Origin: Mesorhizobium sp.
GTDB lineage: Bacteria; Pseudomonadota; Alphaproteobacteria; Rhizobiales; Rhizobiaceae
DNA: 64,000 nt
Reading direction: 5' to 3'
Assembly: GCF_016793485.1 (NCBI RefSeq)
Contig: NZ_JAEULZ010000046.1
Coordinates: 124,001 to 188,000, forward strand
The notes beneath the pieces are model-generated. The model was not told the origin of the DNA and did no database searches. It worked only from the letters and a program-made list of their open reading frames with translations. Positions 17,129-27,000 of this stretch are shown here, in pieces (position 1 is the stretch's first letter; each line of letters begins with the position of its first letter). Position numbers and translations under genes: made by a program.

Positions 17129-18037
17129 ATGGCCAAACCGCTCGACACATCTTCCGGCGACATCCTTGCCGACCGCCGCGCTGACTATGCCGAGATGCTG
17201 TTCGGCGCGGGCGAGGCTGTGCCCGCCGCCGAACTCATGCTCGGCGCGCTGGAACTCGCGCCCGACTGGGCGTTCGGATGGTTCCGGCTTGGCGAGTTCC
17301 ATGAGGCTGCAGGCGACATGGAAGCGGCGGCGCAAGCCTGGCGCATGGCGCAGAAGCTGGACCCGGCGGACCGGGCCGGCGCTGCGCTTAAGCTTGCTTT
17401 GGCGGGCAAGGCCAGCGCGGCGGACGCGCCGCCATCGGCTTTTGTCGAGGCGCTGTTCGACCAGTATGCGGAAAAGTTCGACCATGCTCTGGTGGATACG
17501 CTTGGCTACCGCGTGCCGGAGTTTCTTGCGGACGCGATCGTGGCTGCGCATCCCGGCCGCTTCCGGCTGGCGCTCGACCTTGGCTGCGGCACCGGGCTGA
17601 TGGGCGAGCGACTGAGGCCCACCTGCGACCGGCTCGAAGGCTTCGACATCTCGGCCGAAATGCTGCGCAAGGCGCGCGCCAAGGGCGTCTACGACCGGCT
17701 GGAAAAGGCAGATTTGCAGGCTTTTTCCCATGATGGACCGAAGGCCGACCTCGTCACGGCCGCCGACGTCTTCATGTATGTCGGCGCGCTGGAGGGCGTG
17801 GTGACGACCGTGGCCGGATTGCTCGCCGAGGACGGGCTGTTCGCTTTTTCGGTGGAGAAGCTTGAGGCGAAGGACGGCTTCTCGCTGCAGCTGTCGCGGC
17901 GCTATGCGCATGCGGAGGCCTATGTACGGCGGGTGCTGGGAGAGGTTGGGCTGGCGGTCGTTTCGATCGAGGAGAAGACCATCCGGCAGGATCGCAATGA
18001 GCCGGTGACGGGGCTGATTGTGGTGGCGGAGCGCTGA
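17129..18037 (+). CDS. TPR-containing class I SAM-dependent methyltransferase
   Basis: The 302-residue protein has a helical N-terminus with TPR-like pairs (about 10-95: LGALELAPDWAFGWFRLGEF and similar), then a class I methyltransferase core: LALDLGCGTGLMGERL (SAM motif I, about 150-165), LEGFDISAEML (motif II) and DLVTAADVFMYVG (motif IV). The TPR part suggests a protein or large-molecule substrate. It lies between the exonuclease/ligase pair and the helicase/phosphoesterase pair of the repair cassette, on the same strand as the latter. A link to DNA repair is suggested only by position. Confidence 0.85.
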   Translation: MAKPLDTSSGDILADRRADYAEMLFGAGEAVPAAELMLGALELAPDWAFGWFRLGEFHEAAGDMEAAAQAWRMAQKLDPADRAGAALKLALAGKASAADAPPSAFVEALFDQYAEKFDHALVDTLGYRVPEFLADAIVAAHPGRFRLALDLGCGTGLMGERLRPTCDRLEGFDISAEMLRKARAKGVYDRLEKADLQAFSHDGPKADLVTAADVFMYVGALEGVVTTVAGLLAEDGLFAFSVEKLEAKDGFSLQLSRRYAHAEAYVRRVLGEVGLAVVSIEEKTIRQDRNEPVTGLIVVAER

Positions 18038-18039
18038 CT

Positions 18040-18204
18040 TCCCCTCCCCCTCGCGGGGAGGGTGTCCGGACAAAGTCCGGTCGGGTGGGGTAGCCTCGCA
18101 CAGAACTCAACGCAGTCAGAAGCCTCGGCGCACGACCTCCGGGTACCCCACCCGTCCGACCGCCTGCGGCGATCGTCCACCCTCCCCGCAAGGGGGAGGG
18201 GTAT
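18040..18204. repeat. GC-rich intergenic palindromic repeat, second type
   Basis: Ends pair as CTTCCCCTCCCCCTCGCGGG and its near-complement near 18185-18204 (CCCCGCAAGGGGGAGGGG). Inside, GGTCGGGTGGGGTA pairs with TACCCCACCCGTCCGACC. This type differs from the copies at 15310 and 32141 and resembles the element at 56190. It lies between the methyltransferase stop and the helicase start. Confidence 0.75.
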
Positions 18205-18272
18205 CCGTACTCGATCCCCTTTTGTTCCAATTTTCCCTTGGCGTCCTGCGTTGCCCGCGCTACCTCTGGCGC

Positions 18273-20807
18273 GTGACGCGACAGCTAAAGCCCAAGGCCG
18301 ACCCAGCCAAAACCGCCGCAACCCTGCCGGACCAGTTCATAAAATGGTTCGCGGAGCGCGGCTGGTCGCCGCGTGCGCACCAGATCGAGCTTCTGGGCAA
18401 GGCCCAGGCGGGGAAGTCGGTGCTGCTGATCGCGCCGACCGGTGCGGGCAAGACGCTGGCCGGCTTCATGCCGACGCTGACCGACCTCGCTGTCAGGCCA
18501 AAGCGCAAGCCGGGCGAGGCGCGTCGCGGCATCCACACGCTCTACATTTCGCCGTTGAAGGCGCTTGCCGTCGACATCGAGCGCAACCTCGCCAAGCCCG
18601 TCGAGGAGATGGCGCTGCCGATCACGCTGGAAACGCGCACCGGCGACACGCCTGCCCACAAGCGCCAGCGCCAGAAGCTGGTCCCGCCCGACATCCTGCT
18701 CACCACGCCGGAACAGCTTGCCCTGCTGATCGCGACGTCGGACGCGAAGCGCCTCTTCGAGGACCTGCGTTACGTCGTCTTCGACGAGCTGCATTCGCTG
18801 GTGACGTCCAAGCGCGGCCATCTGCTGGCGCTGGGTCTGGCACGACTGCGCGCCATCGTGCCCGGGCTGCAGGCCATCGGCCTTTCCGCGACGGTGGCCG
18901 ACCCGGACGAGTTGCGCCGCTGGCTCGTGCCGCAGGAGCCGCCGGGCGCGATGGCGGAGCTCATCACAGTTGCGGGCGGGGCCAGACCCGACGTGACGGT
19001 GCTGGATTCACGCGAGCGCGTGCCGTGGCAGGGCCATTCCTCGCGCTACGCGATCCCCGAAATCTACGACCTTGTGAAGCAGCACAGGACGACGCTGCTC
19101 TTCGTCAACACGCGAAGCCAGGCCGAGCTGCTTTTCGCGGAACTCTGGCGCATCAACGAGGACTCGCTGCCCATCGCCTTGCATCACGGCTCGCTCGACG
19201 TCAGCCAGCGCCGGCGCGTCGAGAAGGCGATGGAGACGAATTCGCTGCGCGCCATCGTCGCGACTTCGACGCTCGACCTCGGCATCGACTGGGGTGATGT
19301 CGATCTGGTGATCCATGTCGGCGCGCCGAAGGGCGCGTCGCGGCTGGCGCAGCGCATCGGCCGTTCCAACCATCGCATGGATGAACCGTCCAAGGCGATC
19401 CTCGTGCCGGCCAACCGCTTCGAGGTGCTGGAATGCCGCGCGGCGCTGGAAGCCTCGACGGTGGGAGCGCAGGACACGCCGCCGCTGCTGACCGGTGCGC
19501 TCGATGTGCTGGCGCAGCATGTGCTGGGGGTGGCCTGCGGCGCGCCCTTCGACGCCGACAACCTCTATCGCGAAGTCCTGACGGCGTCGCCCTATGCGGG
19601 TCTTGATCGCGCGACCTTCGACCGAGTCGTCGATTTCGTCGCCACCGGCGGCTACGCGCTGAAGAGCTACGAGCGCTACGCCCGCATCCGCAAGACGAAG
19701 GAAGGCCTGTGGCGGGTCAGCCATCCGCGCATCGCCCAGCAATATCGCCTCAACGTGGGCACCATCATCGAGGTGCCGGCGCTGAACGTGCGCTATGTCC
19801 GGCAGGGCAAGGGACCGGTGGCGCGGGGCGGGCCGGTGCTGGGCAAGATCGAGGAAGCCTTTCTGGAAACGCTCGTCCATGGCGACACCTTCCTGTTCGC
19901 AGGCAAAGTGCTGCGCTTCGAGGGCATCCGCGAGAACGAATGCTTCGTCTCCAACGCACCGGGCTCCGACGCCAAGGTGCCGTATTACGGCGGCGGCAAG
20001 TTCCCGCTCTCGACCTATCTCGCCGACCAGGTGCGCGGCATGCTGGCGGATCCCAGGCGCTGGAAAGCGCTGCCGGAACAGGTCGCAGACTGGCTGCGAT
20101 TGCAGGCGGAACTGTCGGTCTTGCCGAAGCGCGGCGAGCTTCTGGTCGAGACTTTTCCCTATGGCGACCGCTTCTACATGGTCGCCTATCCCTTCGAAGG
20201 TCGTCTTGCGCACCAGACGCTGGGCATGCTGCTGACGCGCCGGCTGGAAAGAGCAGGGGCGCGGCCACTGGGTTTCGTGGCGACCGACTATGTGCTCGGC
20301 GTCTGGGCGCTGGGCGACATGGGCACAATGTTCAAGAAAGCCAGGCCGTCGCTCGGCCAGCTTTTCGACGAGGACATGCTGGGCGACGACCTCGACGCAT
20401 GGCTGGCCGATTCATGGATGTTGAAGCGCACCTTCCGCGCCTGCGCCCAGATTTCCGGCCTGATCGAGAAGCGTTTTCCAGGACAGGAGAAAAGCGGAAG
20501 GCAGGTGACCGTGTCGGCCGACCTCATTTACGACGTGTTGCGCACGCATGAGCCGGACCACATCCTGCTGCAGGCGACGCGGGCCGACGCCGCGGCCGGC
20601 CTGCTCGATGTCAGCAGGCTTGCCGACATGCTGTCGCGAATCAGGGGGCATATCGTGCATAAGGACCTCGACCGCATCTCGCCGCTGGCGGTTCCGATCA
20701 TGCTGGAGGTCGGGCGCGAGCGGGTGGACGGCGAGGCCGGCGACTCGCTCCTGTCGGAAGCGGAAGTGTTGATCGCCGAGGCGATGGGAAGTTCGAAGGG
20801 ACAATAG
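18273..20807 (+). CDS. DEXH-box helicase, DNA ligase-associated (Lhr-Core type)
   Basis: From GTG 18273 the protein is 844 residues, the normal size for Lhr-Core helicases. The superfamily 2 motifs are clear: APTGAGKT (Walker A, 54-61), FDELH (DEXH box), GLSATVAD (motif III), TSTLDLGIDWGDVD (motif V) and QRIGRSNHR (motif VI), followed by the Lhr-type winged-helix and beta-barrel regions. Lhr unwinds RNA:DNA or DNA:DNA duplexes in a 3'-5' direction. The frame is open further upstream through the palindromic repeat, but that part has repeat-like sequence, so the GTG is the better start. The metallophosphoesterase gene follows after 3 bp, which fixes this as the repair cassette. Confidence 0.93.
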   Translation: MTRQLKPKADPAKTAATLPDQFIKWFAERGWSPRAHQIELLGKAQAGKSVLLIAPTGAGKTLAGFMPTLTDLAVRPKRKPGEARRGIHTLYISPLKALAVDIERNLAKPVEEMALPITLETRTGDTPAHKRQRQKLVPPDILLTTPEQLALLIATSDAKRLFEDLRYVVFDELHSLVTSKRGHLLALGLARLRAIVPGLQAIGLSATVADPDELRRWLVPQEPPGAMAELITVAGGARPDVTVLDSRERVPWQGHSSRYAIPEIYDLVKQHRTTLLFVNTRSQAELLFAELWRINEDSLPIALHHGSLDVSQRRRVEKAMETNSLRAIVATSTLDLGIDWGDVDLVIHVGAPKGASRLAQRIGRSNHRMDEPSKAILVPANRFEVLECRAALEASTVGAQDTPPLLTGALDVLAQHVLGVACGAPFDADNLYREVLTASPYAGLDRATFDRVVDFVATGGYALKSYERYARIRKTKEGLWRVSHPRIAQQYRLNVGTIIEVPALNVRYVRQGKGPVARGGPVLGKIEEAFLETLVHGDTFLFAGKVLRFEGIRENECFVSNAPGSDAKVPYYGGGKFPLSTYLADQVRGMLADPRRWKALPEQVADWLRLQAELSVLPKRGELLVETFPYGDRFYMVAYPFEGRLAHQTLGMLLTRRLERAGARPLGFVATDYVLGVWALGDMGTMFKKARPSLGQLFDEDMLGDDLDAWLADSWMLKRTFRACAQISGLIEKRFPGQEKSGRQVTVSADLIYDVLRTHEPDHILLQATRADAAAGLLDVSRLADMLSRIRGHIVHKDLDRISPLAVPIMLEVGRERVDGEAGDSLLSEAEVLIAEAMGSSKGQ

Positions 20808-20810
20808 GAA

Positions 20811-21530
20811 TTGCGGGGAGCAGAGCCGATCTTTTTGCCGGGTGAGCCGCATGCCGCCGAGATTTCGGTGGCGGGCGAGGCTGCGCTCTGCGACCGGCGC
20901 GGCGCTCTGTACTTTCCCGATCTAGGCCTGCTCTGCGTCTCCGACCTGCATCTCGAAAAGGGCTCCTCGCTGGCGAGGCGCGGCATACTGGTGCCGCCCT
21001 ACGACACCGCCGCGACGCTGCTCAGATTGCAGGCCGTCATCGACCATTACAGGCCGAGGGCAGTCGTCAGCCTCGGCGACAGTTTTCACGACGGGGAGGG
21101 CGCGTCGCGGCTGCCGAGCCAGATGCGGCTCGACCTGTCGGCGCTGATGGCGGGCCGCGACTGGTTCTGGGTGTCGGGCAACCATGATCCCGAGCCGCCC
21201 GCAGGCCTGCCGGGCGATACGGTTGAGACGCTGGCGGCGGGCAGGCTCACTTTCCGCCACGAGCCTTCGAAGAAGGCCGATCCGGGCGAGATCGCGGGAC
21301 ACCTCCATCCCTGCGCGCGCATCGTCCAGCGTGGCCGTTCGGTGCGCCGGCGCTGCTTCGCCAGCGACGGCCAGCGTGTCGTCATGCCCGCCTTCGGCGC
21401 CTACACAGGTTCGCTCAACGTACTCGACCGCGCCTATGCCGGCCTGTTCGACGCGGATGGCCTGTTCGCCTACATGATCGGCGCCAGCAAGGTGTTCGCG
21501 ATTTCCGGCGCGATGCTCAGGCCGGGCTAA
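20811..21530 (+). CDS. Metallophosphoesterase, DNA ligase-associated (MPE)
   Basis: The 239-residue protein has the calcineurin-like metal motifs CVSDLHLEKG, VVSLGDSFHDGEG, VSGNHDPEP and IAGHLHPCARI. The Pseudomonas putida MPE encoded in the same four-gene cluster is a manganese-dependent single-strand DNA endonuclease (established for that homologue). Here the start is TTG at 20811, 3 bp after the helicase stop, showing tight coupling. It presumably nicks or processes single-stranded DNA exposed by the helicase. Its last 4 bp overlap the end of a convergent unknown gene. Confidence 0.92.
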   Translation: MRGAEPIFLPGEPHAAEISVAGEAALCDRRGALYFPDLGLLCVSDLHLEKGSSLARRGILVPPYDTAATLLRLQAVIDHYRPRAVVSLGDSFHDGEGASRLPSQMRLDLSALMAGRDWFWVSGNHDPEPPAGLPGDTVETLAAGRLTFRHEPSKKADPGEIAGHLHPCARIVQRGRSVRRRCFASDGQRVVMPAFGAYTGSLNVLDRAYAGLFDADGLFAYMIGASKVFAISGAMLRPG

Positions 21531-22153
21531 GCAACGATCTGCAGATAGTCCTGCGACCGCATTGTATGCCATCGCTCGGGAGGTTTGTCGCGACTGCCAC
21601 CTTCAGAGGAGTGAGCGTAAATTCCTAGAAGAAAAGCGTACTTGTCGAGCAATGCAGCCGTCTGGTCGATATCTGTACGCTGGAAGCGCTCCGCAGCAGA
21701 ATCGAAAACGGCGTACAGTAACTCTATTCCCTCTATATCGATACTAAGTTTGGGATCACTCGGATCGGGGTGAATGCCAACCTTGACTCCATCGAGCCCC
21801 CATACCCCTGAACTCAGCATCGCCGACGGTCGCCCCTTGATAGGGAGATCGTCAAGCGAGAGCCCAAGGAGTTGGCAAAAAATGTGAAACTTTTTCCCTG
21901 TCAGAGCAGCAGGATCGATCTTCAGCCGCTCTATGCGGTGAGGTTGTTCAACCGAGAACGAAATCTCGAGTCCCGAATAGCCCCAATCCAAAGGGAAATG
22001 GAAATCGTGGACATCGGTAACCCACCATCTTGGCGGTCCGATCAGTGCCGCGACGTCAAGCAACACCAGGTCCAAGGAGATCGGTCCCAAGGTGCCAGTC
22101 TGCAAGAACTTCCTTAGAGACGCGGTCTGGCGCTGAAAATTGCGTCGAGTCAC
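21527..22153 (-). CDS. Hypothetical protein, 208 residues
   Basis: I do not recognise a family. From GTG 22153, 5 bp after the stop of the TIGR02186 gene and preceded by TTGAGG, the protein is soluble with no signal peptide. It contains PPRWWVTDVHDFHFPLDWGY (about 40-59), a SFSVEQPHRIERLKID strand-like segment and a C-terminal region rich in acidic residues. Its base composition is visibly lower in GC than its neighbours, which suggests later arrival. It overlaps the convergent metallophosphoesterase stop by 4 bp. The alternating aromatic and charged pattern is reminiscent of small immunity-type proteins, but that is only an impression. Confidence 0.6.
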   Translation of the reverse strand: MTRRNFQRQTASLRKFLQTGTLGPISLDLVLLDVAALIGPPRWWVTDVHDFHFPLDWGYSGLEISFSVEQPHRIERLKIDPAALTGKKFHIFCQLLGLSLDDLPIKGRPSAMLSSGVWGLDGVKVGIHPDPSDPKLSIDIEGIELLYAVFDSAAERFQRTDIDQTAALLDKYAFLLGIYAHSSEGGSRDKPPERWHTMRSQDYLQIVA

Positions 22154-22158
22154 CCGCC

Positions 22159-22989
22159 TCAATCCTTCCGGAACACAACGCGCCCGAGCCAGCCGGTCAG
22201 CACCGCGAGCGCCGTGGCGAGGATGCCGTAGGCGAAGCCGTGATTGCTGGAGAAACGATAGATCGACTGCTCGAAACCGGCTTTCACGATGGTGAGGTAG
22301 TCCGAGCTTTCGCCGATGAAGACGCCGTTCTTGAACAGGAAGGCGCGGGCCTTGTGCGTTCCGACAGGCACGCTTGGCGAGAGCGGCAGCGAGGCTCGAA
22401 ACAGGCTCTGCGAAAGGAATTCCACGCCGCCGACCCGCATGTTGAAAAGGCCAGCGGCTGCCTTTCGGTCGCGCAGAGCCGTTCGGAAATCCTCGATCGT
22501 GACGGGATTTCCTTCGCGATCGAGCGGTTCGATATGCAGGTTGTCCGCGCCCAGCGACAGCCGCTTGTAGCTGGCGGCGTCCGTGATGTCCTGGGGCATG
22601 CGCGTGGTCGCGACCGAGTAGGACATCGGCACGTTGATGAAGCTCTCGGACGCCATGTTGATCCACATGCCGAGCACGCGGTCCTTGCGGCGCACGACGA
22701 CTTCGCGCGCCGGTCCCTCCAGCACCACGACCACGTCGTAGCGTCCCTGCCGGGCGATTTGCGGATCGACGTTCTCGACCGATCCGAAGATTGTCAGGTC
22801 AGCGCCGCTGAAGTCCGCGGTGATCTCGACGCGGTTGGTCGAAAGGCCGATCTGGATAGCCTCCCGACCGGTGTTCTGTTGCAATGGTTCGCTCGAAAGC
22901 GGTGTCAGGCCTTCGAGCGCCTCCTGTGCTGCGACAGGCGCCGCGGCGGCCAGGATCAGGAGAAGTGCTGCGGTTGCGGCGCGCGCCAT
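22159..22989 (-). CDS. TIGR02186-family membrane-anchored periplasmic protein
   Basis: The 276-residue protein has an N-terminal signal peptide (AATAALLLILAAAAPVAAQ), a beta-rich periplasmic part containing IGLSTNRVEITADFSGADLT and GMWINMASESFINVPMSY, and one C-terminal transmembrane helix (FAYGILATALAVLTGWLGRV) with a short RKD tail. This matches TIGR02186, whose genes regularly sit beside TauE/SafE-type exporters. The start ATG at 22989 lies 1 nt after the exporter stop, so the two are translationally linked. It is probably an accessory subunit of the exporter; the exact role is unknown. Confidence 0.85.
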   Translation of the reverse strand: MARAATAALLLILAAAAPVAAQEALEGLTPLSSEPLQQNTGREAIQIGLSTNRVEITADFSGADLTIFGSVENVDPQIARQGRYDVVVVLEGPAREVVVRRKDRVLGMWINMASESFINVPMSYSVATTRMPQDITDAASYKRLSLGADNLHIEPLDREGNPVTIEDFRTALRDRKAAAGLFNMRVGGVEFLSQSLFRASLPLSPSVPVGTHKARAFLFKNGVFIGESSDYLTIVKAGFEQSIYRFSSNHGFAYGILATALAVLTGWLGRVVFRKD

Positions 22990-22990
22990 C

Positions 22991-23911
22991 TCAATAACCC
23001 GGCGTCGCGAGCGAGTAGATGGAGTTCGGGCGCACGAACAGGTCGAAACCGAGCCTGAGCGCCACCGCCAGCACAAGCAGCGCAAGCAGTGCGCGAAGCT
23101 GTTCGCCGCGCAGGCGCTGGCCCGCCTTGGCGCCGTATTGCGCGCCGGCGACGCCACCGATCATCAGCATGAAGGCGAGCACGACGTCCACGGTGTAGTT
23201 CGTCGAGGCATGCACGATGGTCGTGAAAGCCGACACGAAGATGATCTGGAACAGCGAGGTTCCGACAACGACGTTGGTCGGCACCTTCAGCAGGTAGATC
23301 AGCGCCGGCACCATGATGAAGCCGCCGCCCACGCCCATGATCGCCGACAGGAAGCCGATGCCCGCGCCGATGCCGATGACGGGAATGACGCTGACGAAAA
23401 GCTTGGAGGCGCGGAAGCGCATCTTCAGCGGCAGCCGGTGGATCCAGTTGTGCTGGCCCGACTTTTTCAGCGTCGGCGCGGCTCCGTCCCGCGCCCGGCG
23501 CAGTGCGCGGACGCTTTCGACAAGCATCAGCCCGCCGACGACGCCAAGGAGGATGACGTAGAGCAGCGAGATGAAGAGGTCGAGTTGGCCGACGGCGCGC
23601 AGCAGCGTGAAGACGTAGATGCCGATGGTCGACCCCAGCACGCCTCCCGCCAGCAACACCGTCCCCAGCTTGAAGTCGATCGTCCGCTTCTTCATGTGCG
23701 ACAGCGCACCGGAGAAGGAGGACGCCACGACCTGGTTGGCGCCCGTCGCCACCGCGATCGCCGGAGGGATGTTGTAGAAGATCAGGAGCGGCGTAATGAG
23801 GAAGCCGCCGCCAACCCCGAACATGCCGGACAGGAACCCGACCGCCGCGCCCATTGCGAGGAGCACGAACAGGTTGACCGACATTTCAGCGATCGGCAGA
23901 TAGATGCCCAC
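22991..23911 (-). CDS. TSUP family sulfite/sulfonate exporter (TauE/SafE)
   Basis: The 306-residue membrane protein has eight or so hydrophobic helices and the two TSUP repeats: AAVGFLSGMFGVGGGFLITP near the N-terminus and GIGFLSAIMGVGGGFIMVP in the second half, the paired GxGGG motifs of the family. TSUP proteins export small organic sulfur anions such as sulfite or sulfoacetate, or take up organic acids. With the downstream TIGR02186 gene (1-nt gap) it forms a two-gene operon. The substrate cannot be told from sequence. Confidence 0.9.
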   Translation of the reverse strand: MGIYLPIAEMSVNLFVLLAMGAAVGFLSGMFGVGGGFLITPLLIFYNIPPAIAVATGANQVVASSFSGALSHMKKRTIDFKLGTVLLAGGVLGSTIGIYVFTLLRAVGQLDLFISLLYVILLGVVGGLMLVESVRALRRARDGAAPTLKKSGQHNWIHRLPLKMRFRASKLFVSVIPVIGIGAGIGFLSAIMGVGGGFIMVPALIYLLKVPTNVVVGTSLFQIIFVSAFTTIVHASTNYTVDVVLAFMLMIGGVAGAQYGAKAGQRLRGEQLRALLALLVLAVALRLGFDLFVRPNSIYSLATPGY

Positions 23912-23935
23912 CTGAGATCCGTCCTGATAACAAAT

Positions 23936-23964
23936 GCGCCCGGCCGCCGTGGCGGCCGGGGCGC
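23936..23964. terminator. GC-rich hairpin between podJ-like and TSUP genes
   Basis: GCGCCCGGCCGCC and GGCGGCCGGGGCGC form a 13-bp stem with one bulge. A second hairpin, GCCGGCCG CCGA CGGCCGGC, lies at 24057-24076. Neither has a strong T-run, so these are likely weak terminators or 3' stabilising structures for the podJ-like transcript. Confidence 0.45.
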
Positions 23965-24093
23965 GTTAGCCCGTCCTTGCGCCGACAATGCGGCGAAGTC
24001 AAACTTCACCGCATTTGTAGAAATAAACGGTATCTCAATTGGTTAAACCATGTGTTGCCGGCCGCCGACGGCCGGCTTGCGACGGTTGGCCCG

Positions 24094-27000
24094 TCAACCG
24101 CGACCCATCAGCGTGCGCACCAGCGTCTCGTCGACCTTGCCGGTGGGGTCGAGGCCGTTGTCCTTCTGGAACTGCGCGATTGCCGAGCGCGTCTTGCCGC
24201 CCATTACGCCGTCCGCCGATCCGGCGTCGTAGCCGTTCTTGTTAAGGATTTGCTGCACGGTCTTTACGGCCTTCGACAGGTCGATCGCGGCAGCCGCGGT
24301 CTGTGCGTTTTCCTGCCAGTCAGTGGGGATATCGACCGAATTGGCATCCGGCGACAGGGCCTTCGGCCTCCAGAGTTCCGTCGCGGCCCGGGCGCGCTCG
24401 AGCTGTTCGGGACGAAGCGCCTTGCCGATCTCGTCGCGCTTGGTCGCGGCATCCTTGTCACCGGTCTTGGCGACCAGCGCAAACCACTTGTACGATTCTT
24501 CCAGGCTCTGCTTCATGCCGACGCCCTTGGCGCTGAGGATGCCGAGGTTGAACTGGCTGTCCTTCACGCCGAACTCGGCGGCTTCCAGAAACCATTTCGC
24601 GGCCGCGTCGTTGTCGGTGCCGCCGGCTGCACCCATGGCGTAGAGCACGGCGAGGTTGTGCATGGCGGCGGCGTTGCCCTTTTCGGCGGCCTGCAGATAC
24701 AGGTCGCGCGAGCGGGGGAGGTCGCGCTCCACCCCGATGCCCTTCTCATACATGTTGCCGACGCGATATTGAGCCGGTGCGAAGCCGAGGTCGGCGGCCT
24801 TCTGGTACCATTCGGCGGCCTTGACCATGTCCGGTTTTCCGCCTTTGCCTTCGGCATAGTGGGTCGCGACGGCGAACAACGCCTTGGCGTTTCCAGCGGC
24901 AGCCGCTTCGCGCAGCGCAAGCGGGCCGGCGTCAGCCGGGATGTCGATCATGACGATTTCGGTAGCGACAGCGGCGGAAGTCTGGTTGGCGGCCTGACTG
25001 GGGATCTGCCCGACCGTGGAGACGGCCGAGACCATCACGCCGTCCATGGGCATGTCGTCGGCAGCGGCCTCATCTCCGCCGAAGCGGTCGGCGGCGACTT
25101 GCGGAATCGCGCCGTCAGCTTCGTCCGCCGGCGTCGTGCCGGTCGAGACTGCCATGTCGACGGCGTTCTGGCGCGGACCGGCCATGCGGGCATTGATGTC
25201 GCCGGCAGCCTGATCGATTTCGGCGGGTCGCGTGGGCAGCGCAGGCGGTGTGGCCTTGGCAGGCGCTGGCGACATGCTCGCCGCCTTTGGCGTCGCGACG
25301 CCGGCCGCAGTCGCCGGTTCGTTGACGGTGGCGACCTCGGCGCTGTCGCCCATCAGGTTCTTGCCGAGCTGCAGGCCGGCAAGCGCGGTGACCAGCGCGG
25401 TGGCGCCAAGCAGCAGGTGCTTGCGGCGCGACTTCAGCATGTCGCCGATGCGCAGCGCCTTGACCGGGCTGCCGACATCGGACTTGCGCTTCTTCACGTC
25501 TGCTTCGGCGGCTGCCGCCTGGGCGGCGCGGCGGGCGGCCGCGATGAAGTCGGACTTGCCGGCGTCGGTTTCGCTGTGGCGCACAACGGGCGTGCGTTCA
25601 TCGCGCACCCGCTTCATGATGGCGTTCAGGTCGGGCGCGCCCGAGCCGGGTTCCAGCGGACGATTGACCGCCTTGGGATCGAGCGGCATGTCGAGGCCAA
25701 GTTCCGGCATCGGAACCTCTGCCATTTCCGGTAGCGCCGAACCTGCCAGTTCGGGTTCCTTGGCCTTGGAAGCCTTCCTGGCCTTCTTTTCAGGGGCCTT
25801 GTCGCCCTTCTTCTTCAAGGCGCCGACCAGGCCGGCGAACAGCGAGCGTCGTTCGGCCTTCTTTTCCTTCTCGGGCTGGCCCGTGTGCTCGGCTCCCAAC
25901 GCTGCCATGGCGGCCGCCGCGGCGGCCTGTGCCGGGGTACGCTCGACCACGACGGTTTGCGGCGAGGCGAGGTCCGAGGACTCCGGCTGTGCATCGGCAA
26001 AGATGTCCGCGTCGATCGACGGCGCATCGGCGATCTCGATCTTCTGCTCGGCCGCAGGTTCTCTTGTCTCGGGTTCGGACGATACCACGCCTATCGCGGC
26101 AGCCTCGCGCTCCAGCGTGCCCATGCGGTCGACGATCTTCAGCAGCGTGTCGTGGATAGCCTCGAAGGTCTTCGAGTTGCGCTCGTCCGAGCGACGGGTC
26201 AGGTCCTCGATCGCCTTCAGTTCGTCGGCGAAACCGCCGATCGCAGCCGAGCCAGGCTGGGTCTGAGCCAGTGAACGAACCGCAGTCTCGGCAGCTGCGC
26301 GCGCGGCGTCCAGAATGGATTCGCGGCTCTGCGAGATGGATTTCTCGATCTCGACCAGTCTCGGCGAGATGTCGACGAACTCGGGTAACACGGCGCCCGG
26401 CTGTGCAAGATGCTGCGACAGGCCGGAAACCTGCGCTTCCAGGTTGCGCACCAGCTCGGGATCGATGTTGGCGAACTGGCTGGCCGACTGATCCAGACGC
26501 TTCGAGATGTTTTCCAGGCGTGTTTCGAGCGCGCGAATTGCCTCGTCGGCGAGGCCGTCGCGCGATGCTCCGCCGAGGGTCTGGGTCAGCGCCGAGAACC
26601 GGCGATCGATCTCCTGCATGATGGCGCTGCCGTCGAGCCCGGTGCCCGCCTTGCCCCCGTCGATGCGCTCGGCGACGTCGTTAAGCCGGCGCTCCAGTTC
26701 GCGGAACAGCGCGTTGCCCTGCTCGATGGCGTCTTCCTGACGCTTCTCGAACAGATTGGACAGCACGTCGAGGCGCTGCTCGATGCCCGTGAAGATCTCG
26801 TTGGCGTCCGGCATGGCCGGAACGCGATCGATCTTGTCCGCGATGACGGAAATTTGCCTGGCAAGGCGTTCGATCGCCTCGTCCGGCATGGCGGTCTGGG
26901 TTGCAAGCGCATCGACACGACGCGCCAGCGCCTGCAGGTGCTCGACGAAGTCCGGGCCTGGCCGGTCTTCCGTCACCTCTTCGATCTGCTTGGCCAGCGC

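Noticed and set aside
18018-18272. N-terminal extension of the helicase frame
   Set aside because: It reads through a palindromic intergenic repeat and has no resemblance to Lhr helicases; the GTG at 18273 fits the family start.
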